From NCBI RefSeq assembly GCF_024273195.1, contig NZ_JAMZCU010000003.1, positions 124,001 through 188,000 on the forward strand: a DNA stretch of 64,000 nt, in the 5' to 3' direction. The notes beneath the pieces are model-generated. The model saw only the letters and a program-made list of their open reading frames with translations, had not been told where the DNA came from and ran no database searches. Made by a program: the position numbers and the translations under genes. Of the stretch, positions 25,902 to 35,117 are shown in pieces (the stretch's first letter is position 1; every line of letters begins with the position of its first letter). The stretch comes from Devosia ureilytica. Lineage in GTDB: Bacteria; Pseudomonadota; Alphaproteobacteria; Rhizobiales; Devosiaceae.

Positions 25902-27854
25902 TCAGGCCGGCTTGTTCTGCCGGTTCGCGATCAGGTCGTCGACCACCGTGGGATCGGCCAGCGTGGACGTATCGCCCAGCGCACCAAAATCGTTCTCGGC
26001 GACCTTGCGCAGAATGCGGCGCATGATCTTTCCCGAACGGGTCTTGGGCAAGCCCGGCGCCCACTGGATGAAGTCGGGCGAAGCAATCGGCCCGATTTCC
26101 TTGCGCACCCAATTGCGCAGTTCGACTCGCAGATCGTCGCTGCTGGTCTCGCCGGCCATCAGGGTTACATAGCAATAGATGCCCTGCCCCTTGATGTCGT
26201 GCGGGAAGCCGACAACGGCCGCTTCAGACACCTTGGGATGGGCCACCAGCGCGCTTTCCACCTCGGCCGTGCCGAGGCGGTGACCGGACACATTGAGCAC
26301 GTCATCGACGCGGCCCGTGATCCAGTAATAGCCATCCTCGTCGCGGCGGCAGCCGTCGCCGGTAAAGTAATTGCCCTTGTAGGTCTCGAAATAGGTCGAG
26401 ACGAACCGGCCATGGTCGCCCCAGATGGTGCGCGCCTGGCTGGGCCAGCTGTCCTTGATGACCAGGACGCCTTCCGCCTTGGTCTGTTCCTGAACCTTGC
26501 CCTCGGGCGAGAGCACCTCGGGAATGATGCCAAAGAACGGCTTGGTCGCCGAACCCGGCTTGGTGGCAATGGCACCGGGGAACGGGGCGATCATATGGCC
26601 GCCGGTTTCGGTCTGCCACCAGGCATCAACGATCTCGCAGCGTCCCTTGCCAACCTTGTTGTAGTACCACATCCAGGCTTCCGGATTGATCGGCTCACCC
26701 ACCGTGCCCAGGAGGCGCAGCGAGGGCATGTCGTACTTTTCGACATATTCAGGGCCGGCGCCCATCAGCGAACGAATCGCGGTGGGGGCGGTGTGGAAGA
26801 TATTGACCTTGTGGCGCTCCACCACCTGCCAGAAGCGGCTGGCATCGGGCCAGGAGGGAATGCCCTCGAACATCACCGTGGTCGCGCCATTGGCCAGCGG
26901 CCCATAGACGATATAGCTGTGACCCGTGATCCAACCCACGTCGGCCGTGCACCAGAACACTTCGCCACGCTTGTAGTCGAAGCTCAATTCATGGGTCAGC
27001 GAGGTGTAGGTGAGGTAGCCGCCGGTCGTATGCAGCACGCCCTTGGGCTTGCCGGTGGAGCCCGACGTGTAGAGGACGAACAGCGGATCTTCCGCATTCA
27101 TCGGCTCGGGATCGTTGAACGGCTCGACGCCTGCGGCGGCCTCATGCCACCAGACATCGCGGCTGCCCTTCATGGCAACGTCTGCGCCGGTATTGTGGAC
27201 CACCAGCACCTTCTGCACGCCCGGGCAGTCTTCCAGCGCCTTGTCGACATTGGCCTTGAGCGGCACTGTCTTGCCGCCGCGGCGACCTTCGTCGGCGGTG
27301 ATGACCACGGCAGAGTCGCAGTCATTGATGCGGCCGGCCAGTGAGTCGGGCGAAAACCCGCCAAAAACCACCGAATGCACCGCGCCAATACGGGCGCAGG
27401 CCAGCATGGCATAGGCCGCCTGCGGGATCATGGGCAGGTAGATGGTGACGCGATCGCCCTTCTTCACGCCCAGTGACTTCAACACATTGGCGCAGCGGCA
27501 GACCTTTTCGTGCAGCGTGCGATAGGAAATATACTCGGCCTGGTCATTGGGATTGTCGGGTTCCCAGATGATGGCGATATCGTCACCATGCTCGGCCAGG
27601 TGCCGGTCGATGCAGTTGGCGGCAACGTTGAGCACCCCATCCTCGAACCATTTGATCGAGACATCGGGATATTCGAACGTGGTGTTCTTGATCTTGGTGG
27701 GAAATTTCACCCAGTCGAGACGCTTGGCCTGCTCGGCCCAAAACCCGTCGGGGTCCGTGATCGAGCGCTGATAGAGCGCGTCATATTGCTCGGCCGTGGT
27801 GTGGGTGCGCGCGATCGCGGCCGCGCTTGGCTGGATTAAGAGCTGGTCGCTCAT
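25902..27854 (-). CDS. acs: Acetyl-CoA synthetase
   Basis: A 650-residue AMP-forming acetate:CoA ligase of full length. Motifs: [11 protein letters not shown] (AMP binding), [40 protein letters not shown], and [11 protein letters not shown], which holds the lysine that is acetylated in Acs regulation. It activates acetate for the TCA cycle. GGGAGG lies 6 nt before the ATG at 27854; a second ATG six bases earlier sits directly on the ribosome-binding site and is less likely. It is divergent from the GNAT gene across 194 bp. Confidence 0.95.
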   Translation of the reverse strand: MSDQLLIQPSAAAIARTHTTAEQYDALYQRSITDPDGFWAEQAKRLDWVKFPTKIKNTTFEYPDVSIKWFEDGVLNVAANCIDRHLAEHGDDIAIIWEPDNPNDQAEYISYRTLHEKVCRCANVLKSLGVKKGDRVTIYLPMIPQAAYAMLACARIGAVHSVVFGGFSPDSLAGRINDCDSAVVITADEGRRGGKTVPLKANVDKALEDCPGVQKVLVVHNTGADVAMKGSRDVWWHEAAAGVEPFNDPEPMNAEDPLFVLYTSGSTGKPKGVLHTTGGYLTYTSLTHELSFDYKRGEVFWCTADVGWITGHSYIVYGPLANGATTVMFEGIPSWPDASRFWQVVERHKVNIFHTAPTAIRSLMGAGPEYVEKYDMPSLRLLGTVGEPINPEAWMWYYNKVGKGRCEIVDAWWQTETGGHMIAPFPGAIATKPGSATKPFFGIIPEVLSPEGKVQEQTKAEGVLVIKDSWPSQARTIWGDHGRFVSTYFETYKGNYFTGDGCRRDEDGYYWITGRVDDVLNVSGHRLGTAEVESALVAHPKVSEAAVVGFPHDIKGQGIYCYVTLMAGETSSDDLRVELRNWVRKEIGPIASPDFIQWAPGLPKTRSGKIMRRILRKVAENDFGALGDTSTLADPTVVDDLIANRQNKPA

Positions 27855-28048
27855 CGTCATCCTCCCTTATCTCTCCCAGGAACCGTTCTAATGACGCGCC
27901 CCCATGGCGGCAAGGCCTTGCACCCGCGACTCTTTGGTTTTCCCGGCATGGGTCTATGCCGAACCGGCACGGCACCGGACATTAACCCCCATAGGATAGT
28001 CTTTCGCCAAAGGCCGCGTGTCGGACCGGCCGCCATCAGGAGCTGCCC

Positions 28049-28612
28049 ATGGCCGAAATGACCATTCGCGCCGCCACCCATGCGGATATCGACCTCGTCC
28101 ATCGCGAGCTGAGCGATGTCATCGTGCAGTCGCCGCACTACAATGATCGCTTCAAGCAACACGAGGCCGGACGGCTCAACAAGCCGTTTCTCAAGGGCCT
28201 CATGGCCATCGACCCCTGGCACATCATGCTGATGTGCGCCGATGGCGTGCCGGGTGGCGCCATGGTGTCTGGCCCGGAATGCGGATCGTTGTTCCGCTAT
28301 TGGAGCTGGGTCTTCCCTAGCCATCGCCAGACCAAGCTGGGCATGTTCGGCATGCGCGAATTCGACGCGCATTGGGACAACACACGCTTTCACAAGGCCT
28401 ATACTTTCGTGCGGCCCGACAACGAGGTCGCCCGCATGCTGCTCAAGCGTTACGGCTACAAGGAAACGGCGCTGCTCGAGCAGCACATCTTCGGGCAGGA
28501 TTACCTGCTGATCGAGAAATTCTATGAGCGGCCCGATGTCGACTATGACAGTGGCTATGTGGGCCGGCTGGGCCGGATCAAGAACCGGCTCAAAGGGCTT
28601 GTTGGCGCCTGA
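28049..28612 (+). CDS. GNAT-fold acetyltransferase-like protein
   Basis: A 187-residue protein. It starts MTIRAATHADIDLVHREL, as GNAT proteins do, and a C-terminal stretch FVRPDNEVARMLLKRYGYKET resembles the acyl-CoA binding and last helix of the fold (N-x-x-A...L.K.GY). The central part is unusual (AMVSGPECGSLFRYWSWVFP). AGGAG is 6 nt before the ATG. It converges on the flippase gene with a 3-bp gap. Substrate unknown. Confidence 0.65.
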   Translation: MAEMTIRAATHADIDLVHRELSDVIVQSPHYNDRFKQHEAGRLNKPFLKGLMAIDPWHIMLMCADGVPGGAMVSGPECGSLFRYWSWVFPSHRQTKLGMFGMREFDAHWDNTRFHKAYTFVRPDNEVARMLLKRYGYKETALLEQHIFGQDYLLIEKFYERPDVDYDSGYVGRLGRIKNRLKGLVGA

Positions 28613-28615
28613 GGC

Positions 28616-29941
28616 CTACTCCGCAGCAGCCGGTGCCCGTCGCGCCCGGAACCAGTGCAGGATCGACACATCGATCCCCGCCGTACGGAGCGCGACCAGC
28701 CACAGCACCACCGACCAAACTGAAATGGCAATGATCGCCGCCATGGCCGCGCCGACAAGGTGGAAGGACGGCACGAGCAGCACATTGCCCAGCGCCAGGG
28801 TCCCCATGCCCAGCAGCACGGCCGGCAGGCTGGCCCATGGGCGGTCGTGAATGGAAAGCACCATGGAGGCGGGGCCCATGGCGGAACGCACCACCAGGCC
28901 CAGGCAAAGGATCGTCAGCGGCAAAGCGCCCGCGGTGAATTCGGGGCCGAACAGCAGCAGGGCGAAGGGGGCCCCGATCAACACCACCACGAACAGCCCG
29001 AGCGAAACCACGCTCGCCGCAACATTGGCCTCGCCCACCTTGCGGTTGAAGGCGGCGCGATCCGCATTGGCTTCGCTTTCGAACATGTCCGGCAAGATGA
29101 CTGCATAGACAGCGGCGACACCAAACGAGACAAGCGCGAAGATTCGCGTACAGACCCCGAAGATCGCCAGTTCTTCGCGATCAAGCAGGTTGGCCAGCAG
29201 CAGCAGATCGATGTCGAAGAAGAAATCGGTAGCAAGGGTAATCAGCACCCAGGGGGCAGCAAACCGCCACCAGCGGGGTGCCTCGGCTGATCGGGCCTCG
29301 GTTGTATCAGCAACGCGCGGCAATGTGGCGATCACGAAGCCCAGATGCACCAGCGCAATGGCCACATAGCCAAAGGCGGTGATCCAGAGCATGGCGCCGA
29401 AGGCCTCAGCCGGCGAGTTCATCACCGCGGCGCAGCCGAGCACCGTTGCCAGCATCATCATCGGGCGGAAGATGCCATCGGCAAAAAAGCCGGCGAAGGG
29501 GCGCTTCAGCCCTATCAGCACGGTCCCATTGACATAGACAAGCGCCGTGGCGAGGGCGAGCATCGCCACCGGCACGAAATAGATCGCGACGACGTTTTCA
29601 CCCAGGCCCAGCACATTCAATAGCCATGCACCGAACAGCAATAGCGCCAGGAAAACCAGCGCGACATGGCCATAGGCCCGCGTGACAAAGGCAATGAGTT
29701 GGCGCCGGTCGCCACGGGCACGGTATTCAGCAGCGAAATAGGCGCCGATCGTCTGGAAGCCGAGAGGCATGCCGACGGCGATCAGGTTCACTGCCGCAAT
29801 GACGATGAGATAATCGCCCAGAATGGCTGCGCCCCAGACGCGCGCGATAAAGGCCTGCACCAGAAAGATGAGACCAGCGCCAAACAGGCGCCCGCCAAAG
29901 ATGACAGTGGATTGCGACGCCAGCCGCCGCGCCAGGCTCAT
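28616..29941 (-). CDS. Polysaccharide flippase-like membrane protein (MOP/Wzx type)
   Basis: A 441-residue membrane protein with about 12-14 hydrophobic segments, starting RLASQSTVIFGGRLFGAGLIFLVQAF, as typical in the polysaccharide transporter branch of the MOP superfamily. It probably moves a lipid-linked saccharide across the inner membrane. The ATG overlaps the FemAB-like gene's stop as ATGA, so the two are coupled and likely work on the same envelope polymer. The specific glycan is unknown. Confidence 0.82.
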   Translation of the reverse strand: MSLARRLASQSTVIFGGRLFGAGLIFLVQAFIARVWGAAILGDYLIVIAAVNLIAVGMPLGFQTIGAYFAAEYRARGDRRQLIAFVTRAYGHVALVFLALLLFGAWLLNVLGLGENVVAIYFVPVAMLALATALVYVNGTVLIGLKRPFAGFFADGIFRPMMMLATVLGCAAVMNSPAEAFGAMLWITAFGYVAIALVHLGFVIATLPRVADTTEARSAEAPRWWRFAAPWVLITLATDFFFDIDLLLLANLLDREELAIFGVCTRIFALVSFGVAAVYAVILPDMFESEANADRAAFNRKVGEANVAASVVSLGLFVVVLIGAPFALLLFGPEFTAGALPLTILCLGLVVRSAMGPASMVLSIHDRPWASLPAVLLGMGTLALGNVLLVPSFHLVGAAMAAIIAISVWSVVLWLVALRTAGIDVSILHWFRARRAPAAAE

Positions 29942-31113
29942 TGGAATTCCGCAGACACGGGCGACGGCGCCTGATCGGCCCGGGCACGGGAAGGACGCAG
30001 CATTTCGACGCGACGGCGCAACTCACCGAAGAGTTCGCGCGCTGCAAAGGCCCCTGCCCCGAAGGCATAGGCCAATGGCCGGGAGGCATAATTGGCAACC
30101 GGCGGAACGGGCCGGATCAAGCCGGCATCGCCCACCATGCCCTTCTTGAACTGATGCAGCCCCTGGAAACCATCCGTGCCGCCCAGGTCATACCAATTGG
30201 CGCGCGTGTGATCGCGCAGCCAGCGAATGATATGCCAATGCATGAAATAGCCGGCGCGAAGCGGCAGCGCTTTCTCATTGGTGGCGCCATAGAGATAAAC
30301 CGCCCGGTTTCCTGCCTTAAAGATCAGCGCCCCGGCGACCAGTTCGCCCTCATGACGCACGAAGAAAAGCTCGGGCCGAAGCTGTTCGTCCATAGCCATC
30401 AAGGCATCGAGCGTGTCGAAGGCCGAATAGTCTGCGAACTGCTTGCGGTCGCTCATCGCCGCATAGAGGGTATTGAAATCGTCCAGCCGCTCGGGCCCGG
30501 CATGTTCAAACACAAGGTCCGACTTGTCCGCCTTGTTGAGCTGCCGCCGCCAGGTCTGGTCAAAGCTCTTGCGCTGCGCCTCGTCGCTCAAGCGCAGATT
30601 GACCAGATAGCGGTCGGGGAATCGCAACAGCGCGCCGCGCTTGAAGCCACGCGCCCGCAAAGCCTGATATTCGCTGTTATGATCCAGCACACTGGCGTGC
30701 GGCAGTACAGACAGCATCATGCCGCGCTGATCCGCATATTCGGCGATCAGCGCCTCGACCATGCCAGCATAGACAGCCGGCGCATCTGTCGCACGGACAT
30801 CGGCCAGCATCGGGCCCCATTTGACAATTGCGATCTGGGCGAGCCCGAGCGGCAGTTGCTGCACCATCACCAGCGCGCCACCAACAATCCGGCCCTTGCG
30901 CTCGAACAGGCGCGGTTCTGGCGCAACGCCCGGCCAGCGGATCGAGGCGAAGGCGAACAATTGTTCCTGGCAGATGCAATCGAACCCGGAGATCACCGCA
31001 TCCCATTCGTGTCCGTCGACTTTTCGCGACACAAGCGTTGGCGCCTCAACGCGATCCGCGGTCCGCGACAAAGGTTGCGTTTGATCCAGGGTCATTCCAA
31101 CGGTGGCGGACAT
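29938..31113 (-). CDS. FemAB-like / GNAT aminoacyl- or acyltransferase
   Basis: A 391-residue protein of the FemAB (BioF2-like) superfamily with two GNAT-like halves: RFPDRYLVNLRLSDEAQRKSFDQTWRRQLNKADK, and a C-terminal half with FFVRHEGELVAGALIFKAGNRAVYLYGATNEKAL and WYDLGGTDGFQGLHQFKKGM. Members outside Gram-positives often modify exopolysaccharide or lipid-linked sugars. The ATG at 31113 has GGAAG 8 nt upstream; an ATG 24 nt earlier has none. It is coupled to the flippase gene by ATGA, which supports a role in envelope polysaccharide decoration. Confidence 0.8.
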   Translation of the reverse strand: MSATVGMTLDQTQPLSRTADRVEAPTLVSRKVDGHEWDAVISGFDCICQEQLFAFASIRWPGVAPEPRLFERKGRIVGGALVMVQQLPLGLAQIAIVKWGPMLADVRATDAPAVYAGMVEALIAEYADQRGMMLSVLPHASVLDHNSEYQALRARGFKRGALLRFPDRYLVNLRLSDEAQRKSFDQTWRRQLNKADKSDLVFEHAGPERLDDFNTLYAAMSDRKQFADYSAFDTLDALMAMDEQLRPELFFVRHEGELVAGALIFKAGNRAVYLYGATNEKALPLRAGYFMHWHIIRWLRDHTRANWYDLGGTDGFQGLHQFKKGMVGDAGLIRPVPPVANYASRPLAYAFGAGAFAARELFGELRRRVEMLRPSRARADQAPSPVSAEFQ

Positions 31114-31240
31114 GGCGGCGCTTCCGGCTTGATACATTCAGCCGAAAGCTAGCCCCGCGAGGTGAGCAAATCCCTATCCCCGCCAGACAAATGCAGCAAA
31201 CCTGCCGCCTTGGTTACCAAAATTCGAACTGTCCCGAAGG

Positions 31241-31265
31241 CCAATCACGCCATTGGCGTGATTGG
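31241..31265. repeat. Perfect 11-bp inverted repeat before the TerC stop
   Basis: CCAATCACGCC, ATT, GGCGTGATTGG lies 16 bp after the terC-like stop. It can fold as a strong hairpin and may end the transcript, but no T-run follows on the minus strand. Confidence 0.5.
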
Positions 31266-31280
31266 CGTCACCGTTAGGCG

Positions 31281-31979
31281 TCAGTGCGCGGCAGCAGCGC
31301 CCAGCTCATGCGGCGTATAGAGCAGCGGAATGGCCGGGATATCGACAAACGCGCCCAGCCCTTCGAGCGTCATGCGCAGGGCCACGAACAGGATGATGAC
31401 CAAGCCGACCCAGGCAATCCAGCGGAAGCGATGCAGGAGGCGGGCAATGAAAGTTGCCGCCACACCCATCAGGACCACGGACAGGGCCAGGCCAAAGATC
31501 AGGGCTTCGGTGTGGTGCTGCGCTGCACCAGCCACGGCCAGCACATTGTCGAGCGACATCGAGACGTCGGCGATGATGATCTGGATGACTGCCTGGCGAA
31601 GGGACTTTTTCGGCGCTCTGCCGGCCACGCTGCCATCGGCGTTATAGTCGGCGTCCGAAAGGGCTTCAGTCGCCTCTTCCTCTTCTTCCTGGGAGACCGT
31701 GAGCTCGCGGTACATCTTCCAACACACCCAGAGCAGAAGGATACCGCCGGCGATCAGCAGGCCGCCGCCAAGCGAGAGCAGCTGGGTGGTGATAAGCGCA
31801 AAGCCGATGCGCAGGCCGGTCGCGGCCAGAATACCGATAAGAATGGCGCGACGCCGCAGCTCGGGGGCAAGTCCGGCAGCGGCAAGACCGATCACGACGG
31901 CATTGTCTCCGGCCAGGACAAGGTCAATCATGATGACCTGGAGAAGTGACGAAAAGAAACTCGGGTCGATACCGAACAT
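31281..31979 (-). CDS. TerC family integral membrane protein
   Basis: A 232-residue protein with about seven hydrophobic segments. It has the two family motifs: DLVLAGDNAVVIGLA near the N-terminus and IIIADVSMSLDNVLAVAGA in the middle, each with the conserved acidic and Asn residues for metal binding. A charged loop (QEEEEEATEA) separates the halves. TerC/Alx/MeeF-type proteins export manganese or load metal on secreted proteins. AAGGA lies 6 nt before the ATG at 31979. No clear yybP-ykoY riboswitch is seen upstream. Confidence 0.85.
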   Translation of the reverse strand: MFGIDPSFFSSLLQVIMIDLVLAGDNAVVIGLAAAGLAPELRRRAILIGILAATGLRIGFALITTQLLSLGGGLLIAGGILLLWVCWKMYRELTVSQEEEEEATEALSDADYNADGSVAGRAPKKSLRQAVIQIIIADVSMSLDNVLAVAGAAQHHTEALIFGLALSVVLMGVAATFIARLLHRFRWIAWVGLVIILFVALRMTLEGLGAFVDIPAIPLLYTPHELGAAAAH

Positions 31980-32144
31980 GATGTGTCCTTGCGGGGAAAC
32001 CACGGAGAAGTGCCACGCTGCTACTGCCACGCGGCGTGCACATCAAGGGGGCAAGGCCTTCAACCCGACGAAAGTTCAAGAATTGAAGGGGATTTGGCGC
32101 CCATCCGACAGCTTGGCGACAGAAATACGCCTCTGAAAGTAACA

Positions 32145-32163
32145 GGGCGGCCAGTGGCCACCC
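32145..32163 (-). terminator. Probable terminator of the intradiol dioxygenase gene
   Basis: GGGCGGCC-AGT-GGCCACCC forms an 8-bp stem with one wobble pair 12 bp after the stop; TGTTACTTTC follows on the minus strand. Confidence 0.5.
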
Positions 32164-32174
32164 CGCAATCTCGA

Positions 32175-33086
32175 CTAGCCATTGGACGGCAGGGCGGGCG
32201 GTTCGCCGCCAAAGCCTTCGGGGGGCGCGCCGCCGGGAGCCCCCATGCCCTCAGGGGGCGCCATCATGCTGCCACTACTGCGTTCGGCTGTCAGGTCGAC
32301 CGGAATGGTGATGGCGCCGGCATAGCCCGCCTGCGGGTCACCGGTCAGCGCCAAGGTCTGCTGGGCGATCTGGTCGGCGGTGTTGTCGTTAAAGACATTG
32401 TCAGTCGCAATGGTGATGCGACCGAGGTTCTGCGTGCCATTGGAATAGCGGGCATCGGCGGCGTAAACGGCCGCGCTTTCCGCCTCCGGCAAAGCAATCT
32501 GCGCAGTCAGCAGCGATGCGTCCCCGCTGACGGCCGCCTCGACGCTCTCGAAAATCTCAAAGTGCATATGTGGCCAGCGACCATCGTAGCAGCCAGGAAC
32601 GATGGTGGTGAAACGCACCTTGCCTTCGGCATCGGCTACGCCAACGCCACGCAGATAGTTCGCCTCGGTGACATCATAGAGCGAATAATTGCCGGTGGCG
32701 TCGCAATGCCAGAGATAGATCGCATAGCCCTCGAGCGGCGTGCAACCATCGGCATTGACCAGCGTCAGTTCGATGTCGAGCTGCAGTCCGTCGGCGACCG
32801 GGGTCAGCGTGCCGAAGGAGCCACGCAGGTCCTGGCGGATAACGCCCTGTTCGGTCAGCGCATTGACCACCTGGCCATCTTTCACATTGCTACCATCGGC
32901 CGGATAGGGGCCGGCGGTTTCCCAGGGCAAAGCAACGCATTCGAGAGCCGCCGCCGCGCCGCCTGTCAGGCCAACCAGCCCCGCACCACCCATCAGGGCC
33001 AACAGGCGGCGGCGGCCAAGCATTTTGGGCAGATCATGGGCAAAGCCCAGGTCATGGTCATGATGATCGTCGTGGTGATGCGACAT
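32175..33086 (-). CDS. Exported intradiol ring-cleavage dioxygenase-like protein
   Basis: A 303-residue protein of the protocatechuate 3,4-dioxygenase/intradiol family. A His-rich N-terminus (MSHHHDDHHDHD) precedes a twin-arginine-like signal (GRRRLLALMGGAG plus hydrophobic stretch). Catalytic-type motifs: ETAGPYPADGSNV, AIYLWHCDATGNYSLYD and PGCYDGRWPHMHFEIFE, giving the Tyr and two His iron ligands. The C-terminus is Gly/Pro-rich. Cytoplasmic members open catechols; exported ones are of unknown substrate. GGAAGGAA lies 7 nt before the ATG at 33086. No other aromatic catabolic genes are near. Confidence 0.83.
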   Translation of the reverse strand: MSHHHDDHHDHDLGFAHDLPKMLGRRRLLALMGGAGLVGLTGGAAAALECVALPWETAGPYPADGSNVKDGQVVNALTEQGVIRQDLRGSFGTLTPVADGLQLDIELTLVNADGCTPLEGYAIYLWHCDATGNYSLYDVTEANYLRGVGVADAEGKVRFTTIVPGCYDGRWPHMHFEIFESVEAAVSGDASLLTAQIALPEAESAAVYAADARYSNGTQNLGRITIATDNVFNDNTADQIAQQTLALTGDPQAGYAGAITIPVDLTAERSSGSMMAPPEGMGAPGGAPPEGFGGEPPALPSNG

Positions 33087-33286
33087 GGGCGGTTCCTTCC
33101 TGATGGGGCCGTCAGACACTTGCCACCAAATAGCGTTATTGGTGGGTCAGGCAGGACATACGAAACCGAACCTATCCGGCCCAATTCCAATGGATGAACA
33201 ATTGGCAATCCGGCCTGAGGCCGGAAACCAATCAGTTCCCGCTCACCGAAGTGAGTTCAATCTGATCAGGAATTTTGGAGGGACTT

Positions 33287-33362
<76 letters not shown>

Positions 33363-33490
33363 GGGAAGCTTTTTGAAGAGCTCCGGCACCGAAGTGGCGC
33401 CTCTCTACCAAAGCGATTCCGACCTGTCCAGCACCCAAAAGCAGATTGTGTGGATAAACTGCAACGCGCCGCTCTCCGCGCCATGCAAAA

Positions 33491-33512
33491 CGCCCGGCTG
33501 TCAGGCCGGGCG
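33491..33512 (-). terminator. Terminator of the small gene next to tRNA-Lys
   Basis: CGCCCGGC, TGTCAG, GCCGGGCG: an 8-bp stem 8 bp after the stop, followed by TTTT on the minus strand. Confidence 0.8.
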
Positions 33513-33519
33513 TAAGTCA

Positions 33520-33717
33520 CTATTGCCGCAAATGCCGATAATCGTTCAGTTCCAGAACGTTGCTGACCGGCTTGGCCTGTTCGGGGCGGATTTCTTCCAT
33601 CAACCCGATGGTACGTTCAATGATGTGACGCAATTGACGCGATCGCTGGTCCGCCCCCTGCAGAATGGTGGCGGCTCGCTGTAGATGGTCACGCGCAAGC
33701 ACGTAGGTGGGAGGCAC
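33520..33717 (-). CDS. Small helical protein of unknown function (65 aa)
   Basis: I do not recognise this family. The frame starts with GTG at 33717 and AAGGAG lies 7 nt upstream; a terminator follows directly, so this is a real transcription unit rather than a chance frame. The product is hydrophilic and helical (RDHLQRAATILQGADQRSRQ, then a C-terminal LELNDYRHLRQ). It has no signal or membrane segment. An in-frame upstream ATG at 33819 would add an implausible basic leader. Confidence 0.65.
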   Translation of the reverse strand: MPPTYVLARDHLQRAATILQGADQRSRQLRHIIERTIGLMEEIRPEQAKPVSNVLELNDYRHLRQ

Positions 33718-34007
33718 CGCAGTCTCCTTTAGATGTAGATTGTCGCAGAATCGCCTCGTTGGCGCGTCCTCAAGGTGCGCCGCCCGTAGTTCTCGACTCC
33801 TTGCCGGGGTGCGCGGCATTTAAATCGAATTGGCAGAACTTTATTTTGCCCCGGAAAGGGCCGGAACACGGGCCTGTCGCAAACAGCAAGCCCCCTTGGC
33901 TTTGTGCAAAACTCCGGGGACGGACGATATCGAGGGGCGCGATAGCGCTGGCAGCAGCGGCACGGAACGTTAAGATCGGGGTGGAATCGCAGCGCAAGGC
34001 TTATCCC

Positions 34008-35117
34008 GTGTCTCACCCGCCATTTACCGCCATCATCGACAGCCTGCCCGAAACCGTGCCCTTTGTCGGCCCCGAAACCATCGAGCGGCGCACCGGCATT
34101 GCGACGCGCGCGCGCATCGGTGCCAACGAATCCGGCTTCGGCCCGAGCCCACGGGTGATCGCTGCGCTGCGCGAGGCCGCGCCTGAGGTCTGGACCTATC
34201 CTGACCCCGAAAACTATGAACTGCGCTCAGCTCTGGCCGCACACCTTGGCATTGCCAATGACGAAGTGACGATCAGCGAGGGCATCGACGGGTTGATGGG
34301 GCTGTTGGTGCGATTGTTCATCGCGCCGGGCGATGTCGTCGTCACGTCTTTGGGCGCCTACCCCACCTTTAATTATCACGTCACCGGTTTTGGCGGGGAC
34401 CTGCGCTTCGTGCCCTATAGTGGCGTGCACGAGAACCCTGAGGCGCTGGCCGCCAAGGCGCGCGAGACCAATGCCAGGATGGTCTATCTGGCCAACCCGG
34501 ACAATCCGATGGGGTCGTTCTGGTCGGCCGCCGATATTGCCCGTTTCATCGATGCAGTGCCCGAAAACTGCCTGATCGTGCTCGATGAGGCTTATATGGA
34601 AACAGCGCCGGAGATACCGCTGGCCCTCGACACCTCACGCCCGAACCTTCTGCGCCTGAGGACGTTTTCAAAGGCCTATGGCATGGCGGGGCTGCGTTGC
34701 GGCTATGCCATCGGACATCGCCGCCTGGTGGGCGCCTTTAACCGCATCCGCAACCACTTTGGCGTCAACAAGCAGGCGCAGGTCGCCGCACTTACCGCCC
34801 TGGATGACCAGACCTATCTGCGCTGGGCCGTGGATGCTATTGCCGATGCGCGGCTGCGGATTGCCAGGATTGCGACGGAGAACGGCTTGCGGGCCCTGCC
34901 CTCAGCCACCAATTTTGTTGCCATCGACTGCGGACGCGATGGTCCATACGCGCTGGCCATTCTTGAAGCGCTGGCCCATGAGGGCGTCTTTGTCCGCAAA
35001 CCCGCCGCGCCGGGGCTTGATCAACACATCCGCATCAGCGCCGGCCCGCCGGGCATACTCGATATCCTGGCCGAAGCCATGCCCATCGCGGTGAAAAACG
35101 CTCAGTCCGCGCCGTAA
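34008..35117 (+). CDS. PLP-dependent aminotransferase, histidinol-phosphate aminotransferase-like
   Basis: A 369-residue class I/II aminotransferase. NESGFGPSPRV and YPDPENYELRSALA are typical of the HisC group; NPDNPMGSFW, VLDEAYME (PLP-binding Asp and Tyr) and TFSKAYGMAGLRCGY (Schiff-base Lys) follow. It could make histidinol phosphate or aromatic amino acids, but no his genes are near, and many such paralogues in alphaproteobacteria act on aromatic substrates. The GTG at 34008 with AAGG 9 nt upstream gives a normal length; a GTG at 33981 is possible. The end overlaps the converging EEP gene by 16 bp. Confidence 0.85.
   Translation: MSHPPFTAIIDSLPETVPFVGPETIERRTGIATRARIGANESGFGPSPRVIAALREAAPEVWTYPDPENYELRSALAAHLGIANDEVTISEGIDGLMGLLVRLFIAPGDVVVTSLGAYPTFNYHVTGFGGDLRFVPYSGVHENPEALAAKARETNARMVYLANPDNPMGSFWSAADIARFIDAVPENCLIVLDEAYMETAPEIPLALDTSRPNLLRLRTFSKAYGMAGLRCGYAIGHRRLVGAFNRIRNHFGVNKQAQVAALTALDDQTYLRWAVDAIADARLRIARIATENGLRALPSATNFVAIDCGRDGPYALAILEALAHEGVFVRKPAAPGLDQHIRISAGPPGILDILAEAMPIAVKNAQSAP

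Noticed and set aside
31980-32174. Possible manganese (yybP-ykoY) riboswitch before the terC-like gene
   Set aside because: Such elements often precede terC-type genes, but I could not find the conserved core in the minus-strand leader.
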